Assembly: GCA_011319805.1 (NCBI GenBank)
Contig: SJRY01000253.1
Span: 248,001-312,000, forward strand
Length of the DNA stretch: 64,000 nucleotides
Source of the DNA: Macrocybe gigantea
Lineage: Eukaryota; Basidiomycota; Agaricomycetes; Agaricales; Callistosporiaceae
Direction of reading: 5' to 3'
Positions 41,238 through 54,191 of the stretch are shown here, piece after piece. Every line of letters begins with the position of its first letter. Position 1 is the first letter of the stretch. Both the position numbers and the translations under genes were made by a program. Under the pieces are notes generated by a model. It saw nothing but the letters and a program-made list of their open reading frames with translations, had not been told where the DNA came from and searched no databases.

Positions 41238-44200
41238 ATGAGATCGCATGCAATTCTCTGTGAGGATGATTCGAACGACGGTAACGAGAAGGATGTCTCT
41301 CCGAAATTGAGGGAGAGTCCGGAGCCAATGAACGGACGGGAGCACGGCCATCGCAGAGGTCACGGCCACGATACCGATGACGATGGGACGGAGTCGGCCG
41401 AGGGCGAGTATGAGGATGAAGGCGATGTGGAGGACGACGGTGATGATGGAGATGACGAAGAGGACGAGGAAGACGAAGACGAGGAAGACGAGGAGCCGGC
41501 ATTGAAATATGAACGGATTGGAGGGTCTGTGCCCGACCTGTTGAAGAAGGACGCCGCTTCCGCGCTCGCCATCGTCAACAAGCAAATGGTATACTTGTTG
41601 CATATTGCAAGGGATCATTCGGCGTTTGACACGAGTTCGCGGCACATGTAGGTACTAGGGACGCATAACGGAATCGTTCACGTCTTGGATCTGACCGGAC
41701 AACGACTCAAATCGTATAAGCCTCACCTCGCTTCAATAATCGATATTAGCGTAGACGCGACTGGCGATTTCGTAGCCACCGCGTCTTTAGACGGTGAGGT
41801 TTTATCCCGCATGATACCCTATCGTCATTAGGTCTCATGCACGTCCATTCAAAGGACAGGTGGTCGTGCGATCTCTATCGACGAGCGAGACGTATTCCTT
41901 TGATCTCAAGCGGCCCATGCGGTCCATATCTCTTGAACCTAATTTCGCAAAGCACAGCTCGAGAGCCTTCATTTGCGGAGGTCTAGCCGGTAACTTAATC
42001 CTCTACGAAAAAGGCTGGCTCGGACACAAGGAGACTATATTGCATAGCGGTGAAGGTGCCATCTGGCAAGTCCGTCGGAGAGGAAGGCTTACCGCCTGGG
42101 CAAACGACATCGTGAGTTTCTCCTTCCGTGTTGGGGTTCCTTCGACGAAAGCGAAATTACTAGGGCGTGAAAATATACGACCACGCATCTCAAACGCGCA
42201 TCACGTACATTGACAGACCGGCAGACAGCCCCCGGGCAGATCTGTTCAAGTGCACTCTACACTGGCAAGACGACTCGACGCTTCTCATAGCATGGGCTGA
42301 TTACATCAAAGTTGCCCGCGTTCGAGCTCGTCAACGGGCGGCCGTCAAGGCCAGCGGTGTCGAGCCCTCGCCGTTCATTGTCGAAATTACTGCCGTGTTC
42401 CAGCTAGATTGCATGCTCGCAGGGATCATTCCTCATCCAACCCCCTCCTCCGCGCTACCCGCCCAACTCACACCACCGTCAAAGGAGAACTCCACCTCCA
42501 AGACGGCCCAAACGCTTACTTCATTTTTGATAGTCGCCTATACGCCTCCTGATTCTTATTCCGACGAGATGACAGATGATCGTGCCCGCCAGGCCCGGAA
42601 AGTCGCCGACCGACCTGAGCTGCGGATCATATCTCGTTCCGGCGAAGAACTTGCGGCTGATGCTCTGAGCATCACGGACTATCAACGTTGGGGTTGCAAT
42701 GATTATGTGTTGGTCAGCGTCACTGGAGAAGACGAAAGTGTGCCCGATGAAGCCCGGTGTTATGTCGTGATGAGTCCTAGAGACCTTGTTCTTGTCAAAC
42801 CGAGGGATAAGAAGGATCATGTCGCGTGGCTAGTAGAACGTGAGAGGTATGAAGAAGCCTTGGAAGAACTGGAGCATATGGAGTCAAAGCCCGGCGTCGG
42901 CGCCGAGGTCGACGACGAGTTGAACGCCGTCGAAATTGGACAGCGGTACATCCGACATCTCGTCAGCGAAGGTGAGATTCTCCATACCGCCACAAGCGCG
43001 TTCTCTCAAGGCTATGCAGGCGATTTCAGCAAGGCGGCGAAGTTATGTCCGAAAGTTTGTCGACAAGATTCGAAGCGGTGGGAGGATTGGATTTTTGTGT
43101 TTGCGGAGAAAAATCAACTCCAGGTATATACTGTTTCCTTCCAATTTCATGGTTAATATCTAAATCGCAAGCCTGTCCGAAGGTTATCATTCCTTACGTT
43201 CCGACCGAAAACCCTCGACTTGATCATCTCGTATATGAAATGATGCTCGCGCACTTCCTTACGCACGATCCTCCTGTATGTTGACAGTTTCTTCTGTGAT
43301 CAAGGAGTATATATACTGATTTATGACGTAGACCCTGCTACAAACCATCCAAAGCTGGCCTAAAGGGATTTATGATATGGCTGCGGTCATTGTTGCCGTG
43401 CGATCAGAACTGGACAGGACCGCATCGACATCTTCAACAATCTCCTCAGGTCCCAGTTCCAAAATTCTCATAGAGTGTCTTGCAGAATTGTAGGGAGCAA
43501 ACATCTCGGCGTTACTATTCACCTCACGTTTTTCATCGTATTACACAGGTACATGGCCAACCGTCAGCCCGGGAAGGCATTGCCATATTACCTCAGATTG
43601 AGGCGGTCAAACGTTTTCGACCTCATCCGCGAACACAACCTCTTTACGGACGTCAAGGATCAGGTTCTGCTTCTCGTCCAATTTGACGACGAGCTGAACA
43701 AGCAACGTAAAGCTGAAGGCAAGCGTTTGAGGAGGGCGAAGCGATGCCATCAATTGCTTGTGGACAACATCACTCTATACCAGTGAGAGCGCTCTTCAAA
43801 AACTACAACTTTCATTTAATGACCTGTGTCGTCAGATTGGCCGCGTCGTCCAACAACTGGAAACAAGCCCATACTATTTGTTCCTTTACTTGGATGCTCT
43901 AGTCCAAAGGGATGCTCAATGGTTGCAGAGTTCGCCAATCTTCAGGTGCACGATTTGTTTTTCTGCTTTCTCCTCACGTTTTCTTACATCAGAGTTGCAG
44001 ATCAAACTTTATGCAGAATATGCCCAACCACGTTTGATTGATTTCCTACGGGCGAGCAGTTATTATAATCTAGAAATGGTAGGCTAGAATGCGTCCGCCT
44101 CAACCCTCTGATGACCGTTGAACTCCGCAGGCGTACGACATTTGTAGAGAACGCGACCTCGTTCCTGAGATGGTCTTCCTCCTTGGCCGAATGGGTAACA

Positions 44201-45073
44201 ACAAGAAAGCGCTGAACCTTATTATTGAGCGACTTGGCGACGTTCATAGAGTGCGAATCTCGAATCTTTGGTTACCCGAAAGTTATTCGTTATGCTATTT
44301 ACCGGATAGGCCATAGAGTTTGCGAAGGAGCAAGGTGACGATGATCTTTGGGAAGATCTCTTGAAATATTCCGAAACTCGGCCAGGCTAGCACTCTTCAC
44401 CTGCACACATGCACTTCAGAACCTGACTGGACTCAATAGCTTTCATCCGCGGTTTATTGGAAAATGTCGGTGTTGAAATCAGCCCCATCCGCCTGATTCG
44501 TCGCATCAAGAATGGCTCGAGATTCCAGGACTCAAAGAAGCTTTGATCAAGATCCTGCAAGACTTCCATCTACAAATATCCCTGCTGGAAGGATGCCAAA
44601 CCATCATGAATGGCGACACCGCTGATTTGTCGAGGAAGCTGCAAAGCAACCAAACCAGCGGTTTCTTCTTGACTGGTTTGTTCTTTTCGCTCCATATGTG
44701 ATCACTTTTCTAAACTATCTGATCATATAGGAAAAACGACGTGTCCTATATGCTCCCAATTGCTGCAAGAGTCTCCTCAGTCTCTTGTGCTTTTGTTTTT
44801 ATGCCGTCATGTCGTCCATGCGCGTTGTGCAAATGGTGGAGAAAATCTCCCTTTGCAGCCAGACCCAGCGCTGCAGGGTGTTAGGACCGGCGGATCAGCG
44901 TCCAGAGGGACGTCTGCAAAGATCGCCTTGTGAGCAGTTTCAATAAAAAAAAGTTATAGAATCATATTTCTCACTCGCTTCTTTATCCGCTCAGCGAATC
45001 TGTTATCCGAGCGAAAATTGGACACGGATGTCCTGTATGTCTCAAGAAAAGCGAAGGCGTGCGGACAAGATGA
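41238..45073 (+). CDS. VPS41: HOPS-complex subunit Vps41
   Basis: Vps41 is the HOPS tethering subunit for AP-3 and late-endosome transport to the vacuole. Start at 41,238; the first 90 residues are a low-complexity acidic region (EDEGDVEDDGDDGDDEEDEE). Next are the beta-propeller exons: YERIGGSVPDLL; LGTHNGIVHVLDLTGQRLKS; VDATGDFVATASLDG; RAFICGGLAGNLILYEKGWL; and VKIYDHASQTRITYID. A middle region with LVEREREYEEALEEL-type helical repeats leads into the clathrin-heavy-chain-like solenoid. The C-terminus is a RING-type zinc finger: TCPICSQLL, LFLCRHVVHARC, and after the last intron GHGCPVCLKK, stop at 45,071. It has many short introns. The acidic N-terminus and terminal RING are usual for fungal Vps41. 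Confidence 0.9.
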
Positions 45074-46454
45074 CGCCCTGGCTGTCACACATCTTTCCTT
45101 CTGTTCCTTCTTTCTTGGATCCAACATTGGCTGTTCTTTTATACCCTAATCGCATCCTCGATCATGTACTCTGCAAGATGTATACAGGTAGCTCACTAAG
45201 ATACTTCGCATTATTATTTCCACAAGACTAGCTACGACATGTGTCCAAGTTCGAATGTCTGGATCAATCCTCTGACCCTTGCCTGAGCATTAGGTGAACG
45301 TTTGAGTGATCCTTATGCCAGTGGTCATACTTCAATGCTGCACCTTATGTAGTTGATATTTCAAGGAATAAACTCAGCTGAGTCCGGGATGACTTTGTGG
45401 ACAGACTTTTTTAAGTACAGGGAACGCCATTCAGAAAGCGTGCAGTTCATACACGAGCAAAGAATCAGCAAGATGACTGTCTTGAAGACGTCGAAACTTG
45501 TCGAGATCGTGACAGAACCGATCAACCCCACACCTTTATAACTACTGGCATACGAGTTACGAGCATCTGCAGAAGTGTACGGTGGAAACTCTAGTAAAAC
45601 GCTTTTGCTCTTGTTTCTCCCATATTGACGCCCAAGAAATAAGCACGTTCCTCCCTGAGTTCAAAGGCAAGAATACTAAACCCTCTTGCGGGCTATCCAT
45701 CCGCTCCCTCAGACAACACTTTATTTCAAATGCTACTCCTGCGGATGGCATGCTTCCTCTCTGCCCAATCACCCCCGAACTGATGGTCAAATTCCGCTAT
45801 TGAACAGCGTCGCGCTACTTGCGAGCACCGTCATGCCACTTTATCGCAATCGTTCCTTTGTTGTGACGTTCGCATTTTGTTTGTCGACCCGCAAAAGGGC
45901 AGTCATCGCTCTCCCAAAGGAACAAGGCTGCACGACGCTCTTCTACCGAAAGAGAGTCATTCACAAAATGCCTGGTAGACCCTCCAATGAAAGTGAAGCA
46001 AAGATAAATTCCCATTTAATCCGGGACCCGAATGACCAGAAAAAAAAAGCAAAACAAAAGAAATGCCACAAACAAGCATACTAAACCAAAAACTTACAAC
46101 AAACTTGTCGGAACGGGTCGCAATAGCACGCCCGCATGTTGGAATGTAGGATTGCGATAATAGATTGGGAGTAAATCGGTGTTCGAACCCGCCAGGCAGT
46201 GAATTTGTTCATGACGAACTCGGGTGCTCCAGAGGGAGCAGGGAGGACTGATACGGAGTGGTTCTCTGCGGTCACCGGCACAATATTGGAACAATGCTCT
46301 GCCCCAAGGACCCGATAACGGTATTTCTGCCCGAGTGTCGTGAAGAGCGATATGGAGGGAGCCATGACGCCGATTGTGGGGCCTGCATCCTCGTTCCTGG
46401 CCCATCCCAGAAATAAATCAAGCGTTCGCCCTACGGGTGGTCGGTGTCTTTGAC
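45074..46454. other. Tail-to-tail intergenic region
   Basis: Almost 1.4 kb between VPS41 and the convergent DUF5745 gene. Short open frames occur on both strands (45,582-45,803 +, 45,686-46,084 +, 46,081-46,405 -) with no recognisable motif. A TTCGAACC sequence near 46,190 resembles a tRNA T-loop but has no fitting stems. I see nothing else. Confidence 0.45.
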
Positions 46455-47576
46455 TTATGAAGGCCTTGATTCCGTCAGCTTGGCCAACTCTTCAAGCAAT
46501 CTTGCACGCTCATTCAGCAACATGAGCGTTCGAGCACGTGTTTCCTCGAGCTGGACATGACTCAACAAGTCAGAGTGCTCCTCCCGTGAAAGATCCTGGG
46601 ATAAATTATGACTCTTGCAGAAAAAAATTCATTGTACAATTTCAGCCATCTAGAGAAAAGAGGCAAAAAAAAGGAAACTTACATGACTGTTCTCCATTCT
46701 GCTATGTTCGAAGAACAGTAACTCCGATTCTTCATCCACGGGACGAATATAACCGTCGCGACGGACAGGGTAGCGCGCTTTCGAGCTCTCGCTGCGGTCG
46801 CTCAGCGTGTGTGAGAGGTCAAATTTCGAACAACTGGAGCAGTTGCATGGACTCCTGGGCTCTGACAGTGGGCTGAGGTTGGGAGAAAACGTGATTTCAT
46901 GAATGCATCGTGGTCGGCGCTTCGGGGCTTGTGGAAAGAGCAGCTGCGGTTCTCTGAGGGAGGAAGTGGGGCTGGTGTCTGAGGAACCTTCGTGGTGGTT
47001 GTGAAGTGAAAGCGAAGAGGCGGCTGTCGTATGAGAGTCGGTGTTGACTGCAGACGAAATGAGGGACGGCGGAGAAGGTACGCCTATATCCGGATCAGAA
47101 GCGTACTCGGCTTCACCTTCTTCGTCTTCTTGTAAGTTTGTCCTGGTTCCTCCGACCATGACGTCGCTGCTTTCTCCACCTTCCTCGCTCAGCAACCCCA
47201 GCTTCGTCCCGACCCAGCACAGGACCTCCCCGACAAACACAGTCTCCTCCCACCTGCCTTCAGAAAGCCGTATAGGGTCTACATCGCTGAGCCCAACGTC
47301 CGTCTTGATCACGTCATTCTCGAGGACACCCAGAAAGACCTTCATCCGCTGTACATTGGATCCTCGCGGGCTGAGTGACGGCGACGAGAACGGGAACGGC
47401 ATTCGGGCAGATATGAGCGATTCCAGCATCGCAAAAAGCAGTAGGGGCGTCAATTCGGTTGGAGATTCCAGACGAAGGGGTATCTGAAGGGCAGCAAGAA
47501 GGGCATTTAGTCGTTGAACTAGCGAGGAGTCGTCTGTCCGCGGCGGTGAGACTTTTGGCGTGTGCGCAGATAGCAT
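46455..47576 (-). CDS. DUF5745-domain protein, possible spindle/coiled-coil role unknown
   Basis: The start is taken as the ATG at 47,576 (MLSAHTPKVSPPRTDDSSLV), because the longer open frame upstream (to 47,762) lacks a protein-like character. The N-terminal 140 residues form a helical domain: RLNALLAALQIPLRLESPTE, LTPLLLFAMLESLISARMPF, VQRMKVFLGVLENDVIKTDV and VGEVLCWVG. I assign it to DUF5745 from memory. A Ser/Glu/Pro-rich disordered region follows, with a CNCSSC cluster. After one intron (about 46,595-46,680) comes a helical C-terminus, REEHSDLLSHVQLEETRART...ERARLLEELAKL, stop at 46,455. No catalytic residues are evident. Confidence 0.7.
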
Positions 47577-48926
47577 TGGTACATTTGTAGAAGTACAGAT
47601 ATCGGGGTACAAAGATAAAAAGAGATAAGGATATGGCAGCAATGGAGCTCGTCGAGGGCAACGTTGAGGAGCGATGAAGTCGAACAAGACGATGTTTGGC
47701 AAAACCCTGAGATCCAAATATGTGATGCTTCCAATCCAAGGGTGTGGACTTTCCCTTCCCAAAGTTCATCTATGATACTCCAATTGGGAGGGTTTGTGAT
47801 TTTGGTATCTGGTTAGGACGAGTATTGCCATACCAGGAGACAAACACCGGTAACGCATGCGGATGCAGAGATTGAGTTAGTACCGTTCAATGCGACAGCA
47901 CAATTCAGCTGCAGGAATGTATTGAAGGATCGCATTAGCAGACTTGACAGATCTCGTAACGGGGTACGATTTTAATGCACAAGACAGGCCCTTTGTTTCA
48001 CCGACCCCTCGGCCGAGGGGGTATAACTAATCACCAAAGGTTATGCGCCAATGATAATGACCGTTGCAAGGTCCTAGCCGAGTTCGCCTCCGCGGTGCAT
48101 CGCAGAGTCAGCGAGCGAGACTTACGTATCAGGCGGACATTGGCCGGGGCAGTTTCAATGGGTGTTATCCGAGCGACCACGCGTATGCACCGAGGTTCCC
48201 AGAGCGTCCGAGCCTCGGTGAGTCGAGAGAAATAGAATCAGTCCGCTTCGTCGCACTTGGGGCGTAAAAACTCCGGAAAAAAATAAACGTTGCGTTGGCG
48301 AGATCACACGCCATGGAGGACCAACGCGGCACGCCGCCGTCCGAGTTTGTTTTGACTGCGTGTGGTGCACAAGTCCATCAATCTTGGGGCATCTCGGAAA
48401 CCAATAGAGTATGTCAGTGAATGTGCCTTGAAAGAGGCCTTGGCGATCCGACGCGACTCGCTGTCATAGAGCATGATCACCCTCCTCGATTTTTTGTTGC
48501 AAACAAGGAACCGAGTTGCCTGGCTCCTGTAAGTGCAAAATTACCGGAAAGAGGGGGGATCAAGGCTCGAGAGCTGAATACAATTTGGGCAGAAAGATTA
48601 TCCGCTCGAGTGTAGAGTCTATTGTCGCTAACCTCTTCAGGGCGGTTACGTTTAGAGCCAAGGGGATGGATGAGACAGCTTCTTGGACTTCTCCAGGGAG
48701 AGATCTGCAATGGATTTACAGTGGAATCCGAGCACAAACCGCCACCGGTGACTATAAATGTGGCCATGATTGATGCGTCGGAGAAACAGGGTCAAGGCAG
48801 GACAAGGCCGGAGAACTGTTCGATAAACGAGAAGAGCGAAGTCAACGTTGAGCTGGTTACATAATCATAATCACGTGCGGCATAGTTTTCGCACCGGTTT
48901 GTCTGCGCCAACCTCGCTGGCTGGCC
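47577..48926. other. Intergenic, no gene supported
   Basis: 1.35 kb between two divergent genes. It contains the 16-base perfect palindrome CCCCTCGGCCGAGGGG at 48,005-48,020. Open frames such as 47,975-48,235 and 48,477-48,767 show no recognisable motif. Promoters of both flanking genes must lie here. Confidence 0.45.
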
Positions 48927-49602
48927 ATGTCTCAAGCTGTAGGTAATGTAGGTGGTCTTCGGCTGTCTTACTGCTCGGATAGTTCAGCTTTATCACAGAC
49001 AGCGCTTGCATATGCCAGAGTTTGGCACCATGTCGATGCGACTGACCGAATCCTCGGAAAACTCGCAGAGCGCATAGCGCTCGTGCTCATGGGAAAGCAC
49101 AAACCCATCTACGATCCCAGTGGTGCGTGTTTCTGCCCTTGAGGATCAGCCTTGCTTCTGACTCGTGTCCGCAGTTGACTGTGGCGACTATGTCATCGTG
49201 ACAAACTCGCGAAATATCAAGGTGACGGGCCGGAAGGACGAGCAGCTTGTGTACCGGAAACATTCCATGTACCCCGGAGGGCTCAAGGAGACGCCGTACA
49301 AGGATATGATGATCAAAAAGCCGGACGAGGTGCGGTTAATGAGCTCTTTGTTGCGCCGACATCGTTCAATGAAATTGTAACAGATCCTCCGACACGCTGT
49401 CTCTGGCATGTTACCCAAGAACAAACTCCGAGACCGTCGATTGGAGAGGCTCAAGATCTTCCCTTCGTACCACATGGGCGTCTTGGGCGCGAACGTCCTC
49501 AGGAGTTGGGACGACGGAACCCTGCCACCAAACTGGGACCCGACAAAACCCACTACGACGATGAGTCTTCAGGAAAATTGGAAAACTAAACTACGTTCAT
49601 AG
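48927..49602 (+). CDS. MRPL23: Mitochondrial large-subunit ribosomal protein uL13m
   Basis: Start at 48,927 (MSQA), followed after a first intron by [20 protein letters not shown] and [20 protein letters not shown]. Then [20 protein letters not shown] and [20 protein letters not shown], and [31 protein letters not shown]. All are signature blocks of the L13 family: the HVDA start, the DCGDYV/TN strand, H..YPGGL and the V.GMLPKN.L helix. About 190 residues in four exons; the C-terminal extension ([12 protein letters not shown]) is typical of the fungal mitochondrial protein. It joins the 54S mitoribosomal subunit. The stop at 49,600 is only about 40 bases from the end of the convergent gene. 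Confidence 0.9.
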
Positions 49603-49640
49603 GGATTATATCTGCCGACTAATATATACTGCCTTATTCT

Positions 49641-50668
49641 CTAACCGACATCTGGCAGATCGCTGCTCGACCCAGACTCATCAGAGTCGTTCGTCATTGT
49701 GTCTCTTTCTGTCTGTTCGTCGTCTCCAAATTCAGCTGCACTTTCAGTAGCCGCCTCTTCCATGCTTTCGTCCCAACCGGGCGGTATTCGTGCTTCCAAC
49801 AAGTGAGCGACATATTCCTGGACCAGCATCCCTTGCAACGTTGAGACAACCTATTAGCAAGTGCTGAAAAAAAATGGGGTGCGCGACATACCTATAGCCA
49901 TCAACGCCGAGCCGTCCATGATACGGTACATGTCCGTTTCGTAGACTCGTTTCTTCCCTTTTGTCCGCCCTCCCCTTCTTTTCTTCTTTGGTCGCTCCTC
50001 TTCCTCGTTTTCTTCCACATCTTCGTCGGAGTCTGGTTCTGGAGTCGGCGACCGGGACCGCTCTTCGAGTTCGCCCGATTGTCTGAGCCTCTTCTCTTTG
50101 CGGTACTGTCTCGAAGCGTTGAAGAGCTGACCTCGCTCGGTGTAGTACATGCTCGCGAAATAGTGAATGTTCTTAAGCAGGTCCTGAGAGAGAGAGGAAA
50201 GATATACATGAATAAGGATGTGCTAAAAAGAGAAGAGTGGTTGGCTGATATATTCACAGAGGAAGGAAGAGCATCCCGCTCTGAATGCGCCTCTACATCT
50301 TTGGATGATCCCTCCAGAAACTCCACATCACCTTCAAAAGCTTGCCTCCGCGACTGTCGTATGCTGGGCTTGTCCTTACGGCCCTTTCCCTTCTGCGCAG
50401 GCTCGAGTTCGAATTCTGACCCGCTGAATGGGTCAAACTCCTCTTCACACGCGTCCGAGACGAGTCGTGCTGCTTTACTCTGAAGCGTCTCTTCACCTTT
50501 CCTGAACCGCCTGCATCTGACGCAATCCAGCTCCCGCTCGCAAGCTGTACCGTTCTCAGGTGCCTCAGAGGTCTCGCGTCGCTCAAATGCTGTCGTACAC
50601 GAGTACCATCTGGGTGCAACTGAAGACTTGAGAAGTCGTAGACCGTGTGTCGGCGTCGGTGCGACATG
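49641..50668 (-). CDS. Acidic/basic nuclear-type protein, unassigned (Rrn9-like at most)
   Basis: The C-terminal half is clear: a segment MYYTERGQLFNASRQYRKEK, an acidic stretch SPTPEPDSDEDVEENEEEE, a basic stretch PKKKRRGGRTKGKKR likely to act as a nuclear localisation signal, then after an intron the well-formed helix LVQEYVAHLLEARIPPGWDE, preceded by MDGSALMAIGM, and an acidic Ser-rich tail to the stop at 49,641. The N-terminal half is ambiguous: one frame starts MSHRRRHTVYDFSSLQLHPD at 50,668, another carries VSDACEEEFDPFSGSEFELE. A one-base error or an unseen intron probably joins them. The DGSALMAIGMLVQE block reminds me of the RNA polymerase I factor Rrn9, but I would not assign it. 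Confidence 0.55.
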
Positions 50669-51258
50669 CGCCTCAGCAAGGAAGAAGTTTGAGATCCATG
50701 TTGACAAGTGTTTATTCTCTGATGGTTTTTACTCAATAAGACGGAAAACATTTTTTTCGATATTTATTTCGTCCTACAGCCTGCAGGCAAACCACGTTTT
50801 GGTCAGATATCTGCGTTACTCTGAGGTTATTTATTCGGTTTATTCAATGGCTTTTAAGCACCGACGATTGATGATCATGGTCGGGTCCACCCTAGAATCA
50901 GGGTAAGTCCTACCATGTGCATGTAAAACATGACCATTAAAAATTAAATGGACCTGAACTCGTGGCCATCTGTGGGGTCTTGCAAGTGGACGATTACAAT
51001 CGATCATGAATAATAGCTTGGCAACGTTGTTGAAGTTAGCCCTTGATTGAGATAAGATTATAGTAACGCGCGATTAGTCACAATTTCATCGATGACATAA
51101 CCCCATGGGCACGTGGTCTTGTACGGAAAGAAATTTCCAATCTCCAGGCTGATACCCCTCGGAGGTTTGGGTGTAAAAAAACCTTCTGTAAGGGTGAACA
51201 CTTTTCTCTGTCCGCCGAGCCCTAAAACTGACTGGCCAAAAACTAATCAATATCTCTT

Positions 51259-54191
51259 ATGGGCCTGGATATTCTATCGATAGAAAAGTCCCTGCTGCAA
51301 GGCAAGTGGATCGCCGCACCTGAAAATGACGATCGACCCGTCCTGCAGCTCGCCGACGCAGTCATAGGAGGCAGACTGCGCGATGTGCTCATTTCTGATA
51401 CGGCAAGGTCACTCTTTCATGCTCAGGTGATTGAGGACAACCAGACTTTGGATCAGGCATTCGGCTTGTCACCGTCATCGTTCACGATGAAGGACGGAGA
51501 AGAGGAGGAGCTGTCGCGTCTGATAATTGCGATCGCCTGCCTACATGCATTCGTTCAGGCAAACTGGACAGGTCCCGATCTGGACGTGCAGCCTCTCGAA
51601 GCCGTTTCGTCGGGTCCATCCGTCACGCAGGAGGACCTCGATAAAAAATCCATCTCGGAGCTCGCGCGCGGCGGAGAACCAGTCTATCACCTCGCAAAGT
51701 ACCCTTCCTACCTGAAACTAGCCCAAATCGTCTTGGCGTTGCCGTACACTCGCATTCGCTCCGCCGCGTGGTGGACGCTGCGTACGTATTTCGTGCACCA
51801 ACAGGTCCTCGACGAACCTGTCCCGTTGCCTGACGGACTTTTCGCGTCCCTTGAAACGCTGGCATCAGCATACGCAACCGAACCTGAGCTCGCCGCAGAG
51901 CTGAAATTGGAACAAGGCCTGCTCGAGCACCAGCTTTCCCAGGACAAAGCCGCAGCGGAGCTGTTCGTGCAGGCCGCCAAAGCGACCGGGCTGCAATATG
52001 CATTGACGGGAGCGCTTGGAAAGAGGACAAAATTTCAGCAGAACGAGCTTAGCCAGCTTGTCGTACTGGCGGAAAGCCATCTTCCAGACGAGGAAGCGAA
52101 GAATGCAGGTGACAAGAATCACACGGCCAACACGCAGGCCTCCCAAAATTCTGAAGAGAATGTACTCAAGGCGAATGTTCCGGAATCTCTGGCTCTAAAT
52201 GACGAAGTCCTGCTGGAACAAACGGAGTTTACATCCACCAATCCGGTCGGCTCCGGCTCCACATTCAGTCACATCGACCCCTCGAACCAACCATCTCTTC
52301 ACCCACTTGATCAGTGCATTCTCCTTGCCTTATGTCTCAACGTGAAGAACACCTCGCCCACGCATGGGTTGACAGGCGAGCAGATGGCGCCCTACGTCGC
52401 GCGTGTCATTTCACACCCCAGGAATTGGTCCATTCACACCATGGCTCTTCTCCTTCGGTCGCGTCTCGAGTCTTCGAGAACGCGGACGGCCGAACGCGCC
52501 GTCCTGCAGCTGCAAGCGTTGATCGACCAGATGCCGTCATCCGACTCCACGGTCAAGGAGCGGCTGCAATACTACCACGCCTTGCTCCTGCCGAGCAAAT
52601 GGGAGCTCGAAAGGGAACTCGCGCAGCGGTTCTTGGGCCTCGGAGTGGTGAAATCTGCCCTGGAGATCTTTGAGCGGCTCGAGATGTGGGAGGAAGTGAT
52701 CAAGTGTTGGGCTGCGCTGGAGCGGCCCGAGAAGGGGATCGCGATTGTGCGGGATCTGCTGGAGGGTCGCAAGGCGGAGGCGGAAGTGGTGCTGGCGAGG
52801 GGCAAGACGAGCTCGGCGGATCGTAGGCAGGTCCGCGATAAGACTAGGGAGGCCAAGCTGTGGTGTCTCCTCGGCGATCTGGAACCCGAAAATGCGGAGG
52901 AACACTACCAACGCGCGTGGACCGTGTCGGAGCACACCTCTGGCCGCGCAATGAGGTCCCTCGGTGGATATTATTTCGCACGGGGCCAGTACTCCCAGGC
53001 GATCGATTCGCTCAAGAGGGCAGTGGGGATCAACCCGCTCTTGTCACGCTCCTGGTTCATATTAGGCTGCGCTTGCATGCGTGTGGAGGACTGGGAAGAA
53101 GCAAAGAATGCGTTCATGCGCTGCGTGGCCATCGACGATGAGGACGGAGAGAGCTGGAACAATCTGGCCAGCATGTATCTCCGACTTGGAACCGGAGGAA
53201 AAAAGATCGGCCAAGCAGGCTATGCAGGTGGCGATAAAGATAATGAGGATCAGGTGAGATTTTCTCTGCCTCGACCATATTTTTGTTCCTTCTTCCAAGA
53301 AAATCATTACTTCTTGAGAAACGCTGGCACCCACGTGGTTCATCATGGTCGACTTCTTTTTTCACTGTCTTTTCCCCGTGTTTACACGGTCTGCCATTCA
53401 GTCAGACTGAATTCACTTGATTCTCTCCACTCAGGCTGCCAAGAATAGCGATAAGGTTGGCAAAGACGCCACCACAGGATCCATCCCTTTCTCCAACAAG
53501 CTTCTCGCCTTTCGGGCGCTGAAACAGGGGCTTCGATCCAGTTATGACAACTGGCGTATGTGGTACAACTACATGATCGTGTCCATAGACGTCGGAGAAT
53601 TGTTCGAGGCCTGTCGCGCGCTCGGCCGCGTCGTCGAAGAGACCAGCGCCAAAATGGGAGCCGACTCGGTCGACGTTGAGGTGCTCGAGCGGCTCGTTAG
53701 CGCCGCACGAAAGCCGACGACGACGAAACCGAATCCCAAGCCCAAGCCGGCGCCACAGAAGGCCTCGCGGTGCAACAGCAGCAGCAACGGCTCAGCGGGC
53801 TGCACCGCACGGTTCTGGGGCTGCTCGAGCGCACGATCCTGCCGCGCGTGTCCGACTCTCCGCGGATCTTCCGCGCGTACGCACGGCTGCTGACACGCGA
53901 GGCACGGTGGGGCGATGCCCTCCATGCGCACCTGGACGCGTACCGGTGCGGCGCGGCGAGCACGCTGGAGCGAGGCGCGGAGACGGATGTGGGGCGGTGG
54001 CGCGAGGCGGTGGGCGAGGTGGAGGAGGTCGTGGACGTGCTGCGGAACTTTGGCCCGCGCGTGGAGGGCTCGAATTGGAGGCTGCAGGCCAGGAGCATCG
54101 TCGCTCGTTCGTCGGCCGCGCGCGGGACTATGAGGACGAGCCAGAGTGGGGCAGGCTCGTCGAGCTGCAGGACGAGTTGCGCAAGGAGTGA
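51259..54191 (+). CDS. TTC27: TPR protein TTC27 (Emw1-like), two frameshifts in the last exon
   Basis: Start at 51,259 (MGLDILSIEKSLLQGKW). The long first exon (to about 53,250) carries the conserved N-terminal helical region (YPSYLKLAQIVLALPYT; SAWWTLRTYFVHQQVLD-like RIRSAAWWTLRTYFVHQQVL) and then TPR repeats: AKLWCLLGDLEPENAEEHYQ, GGYYFARGQYSQAIDSLKRA, GINPLLSRSWFILGCACMRV, and DGESWNNLASMYL. After an intron the last exon reads FRALKQGLRSSYDNWRMWYN and the C-terminal helices. The frame changes at about 53,753 and 54,102, each fixed by one C in a C run, and then ends RLVELQDELRKE at 54,191. In yeast the homologue Emw1 is essential for cell-wall maintenance; the molecular role is unclear. Confidence 0.88.

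Noticed and set aside
46140..46210. GTTCGAACCC as a possible tRNA
   Set aside because: The bases around it do not form a T-stem, and no cloverleaf fits.
51259..54191. TTC27 C-terminus as a true pseudogene
   Set aside because: The two breaks are single C losses in C runs of an otherwise intact conserved gene; sequencing error is more likely.
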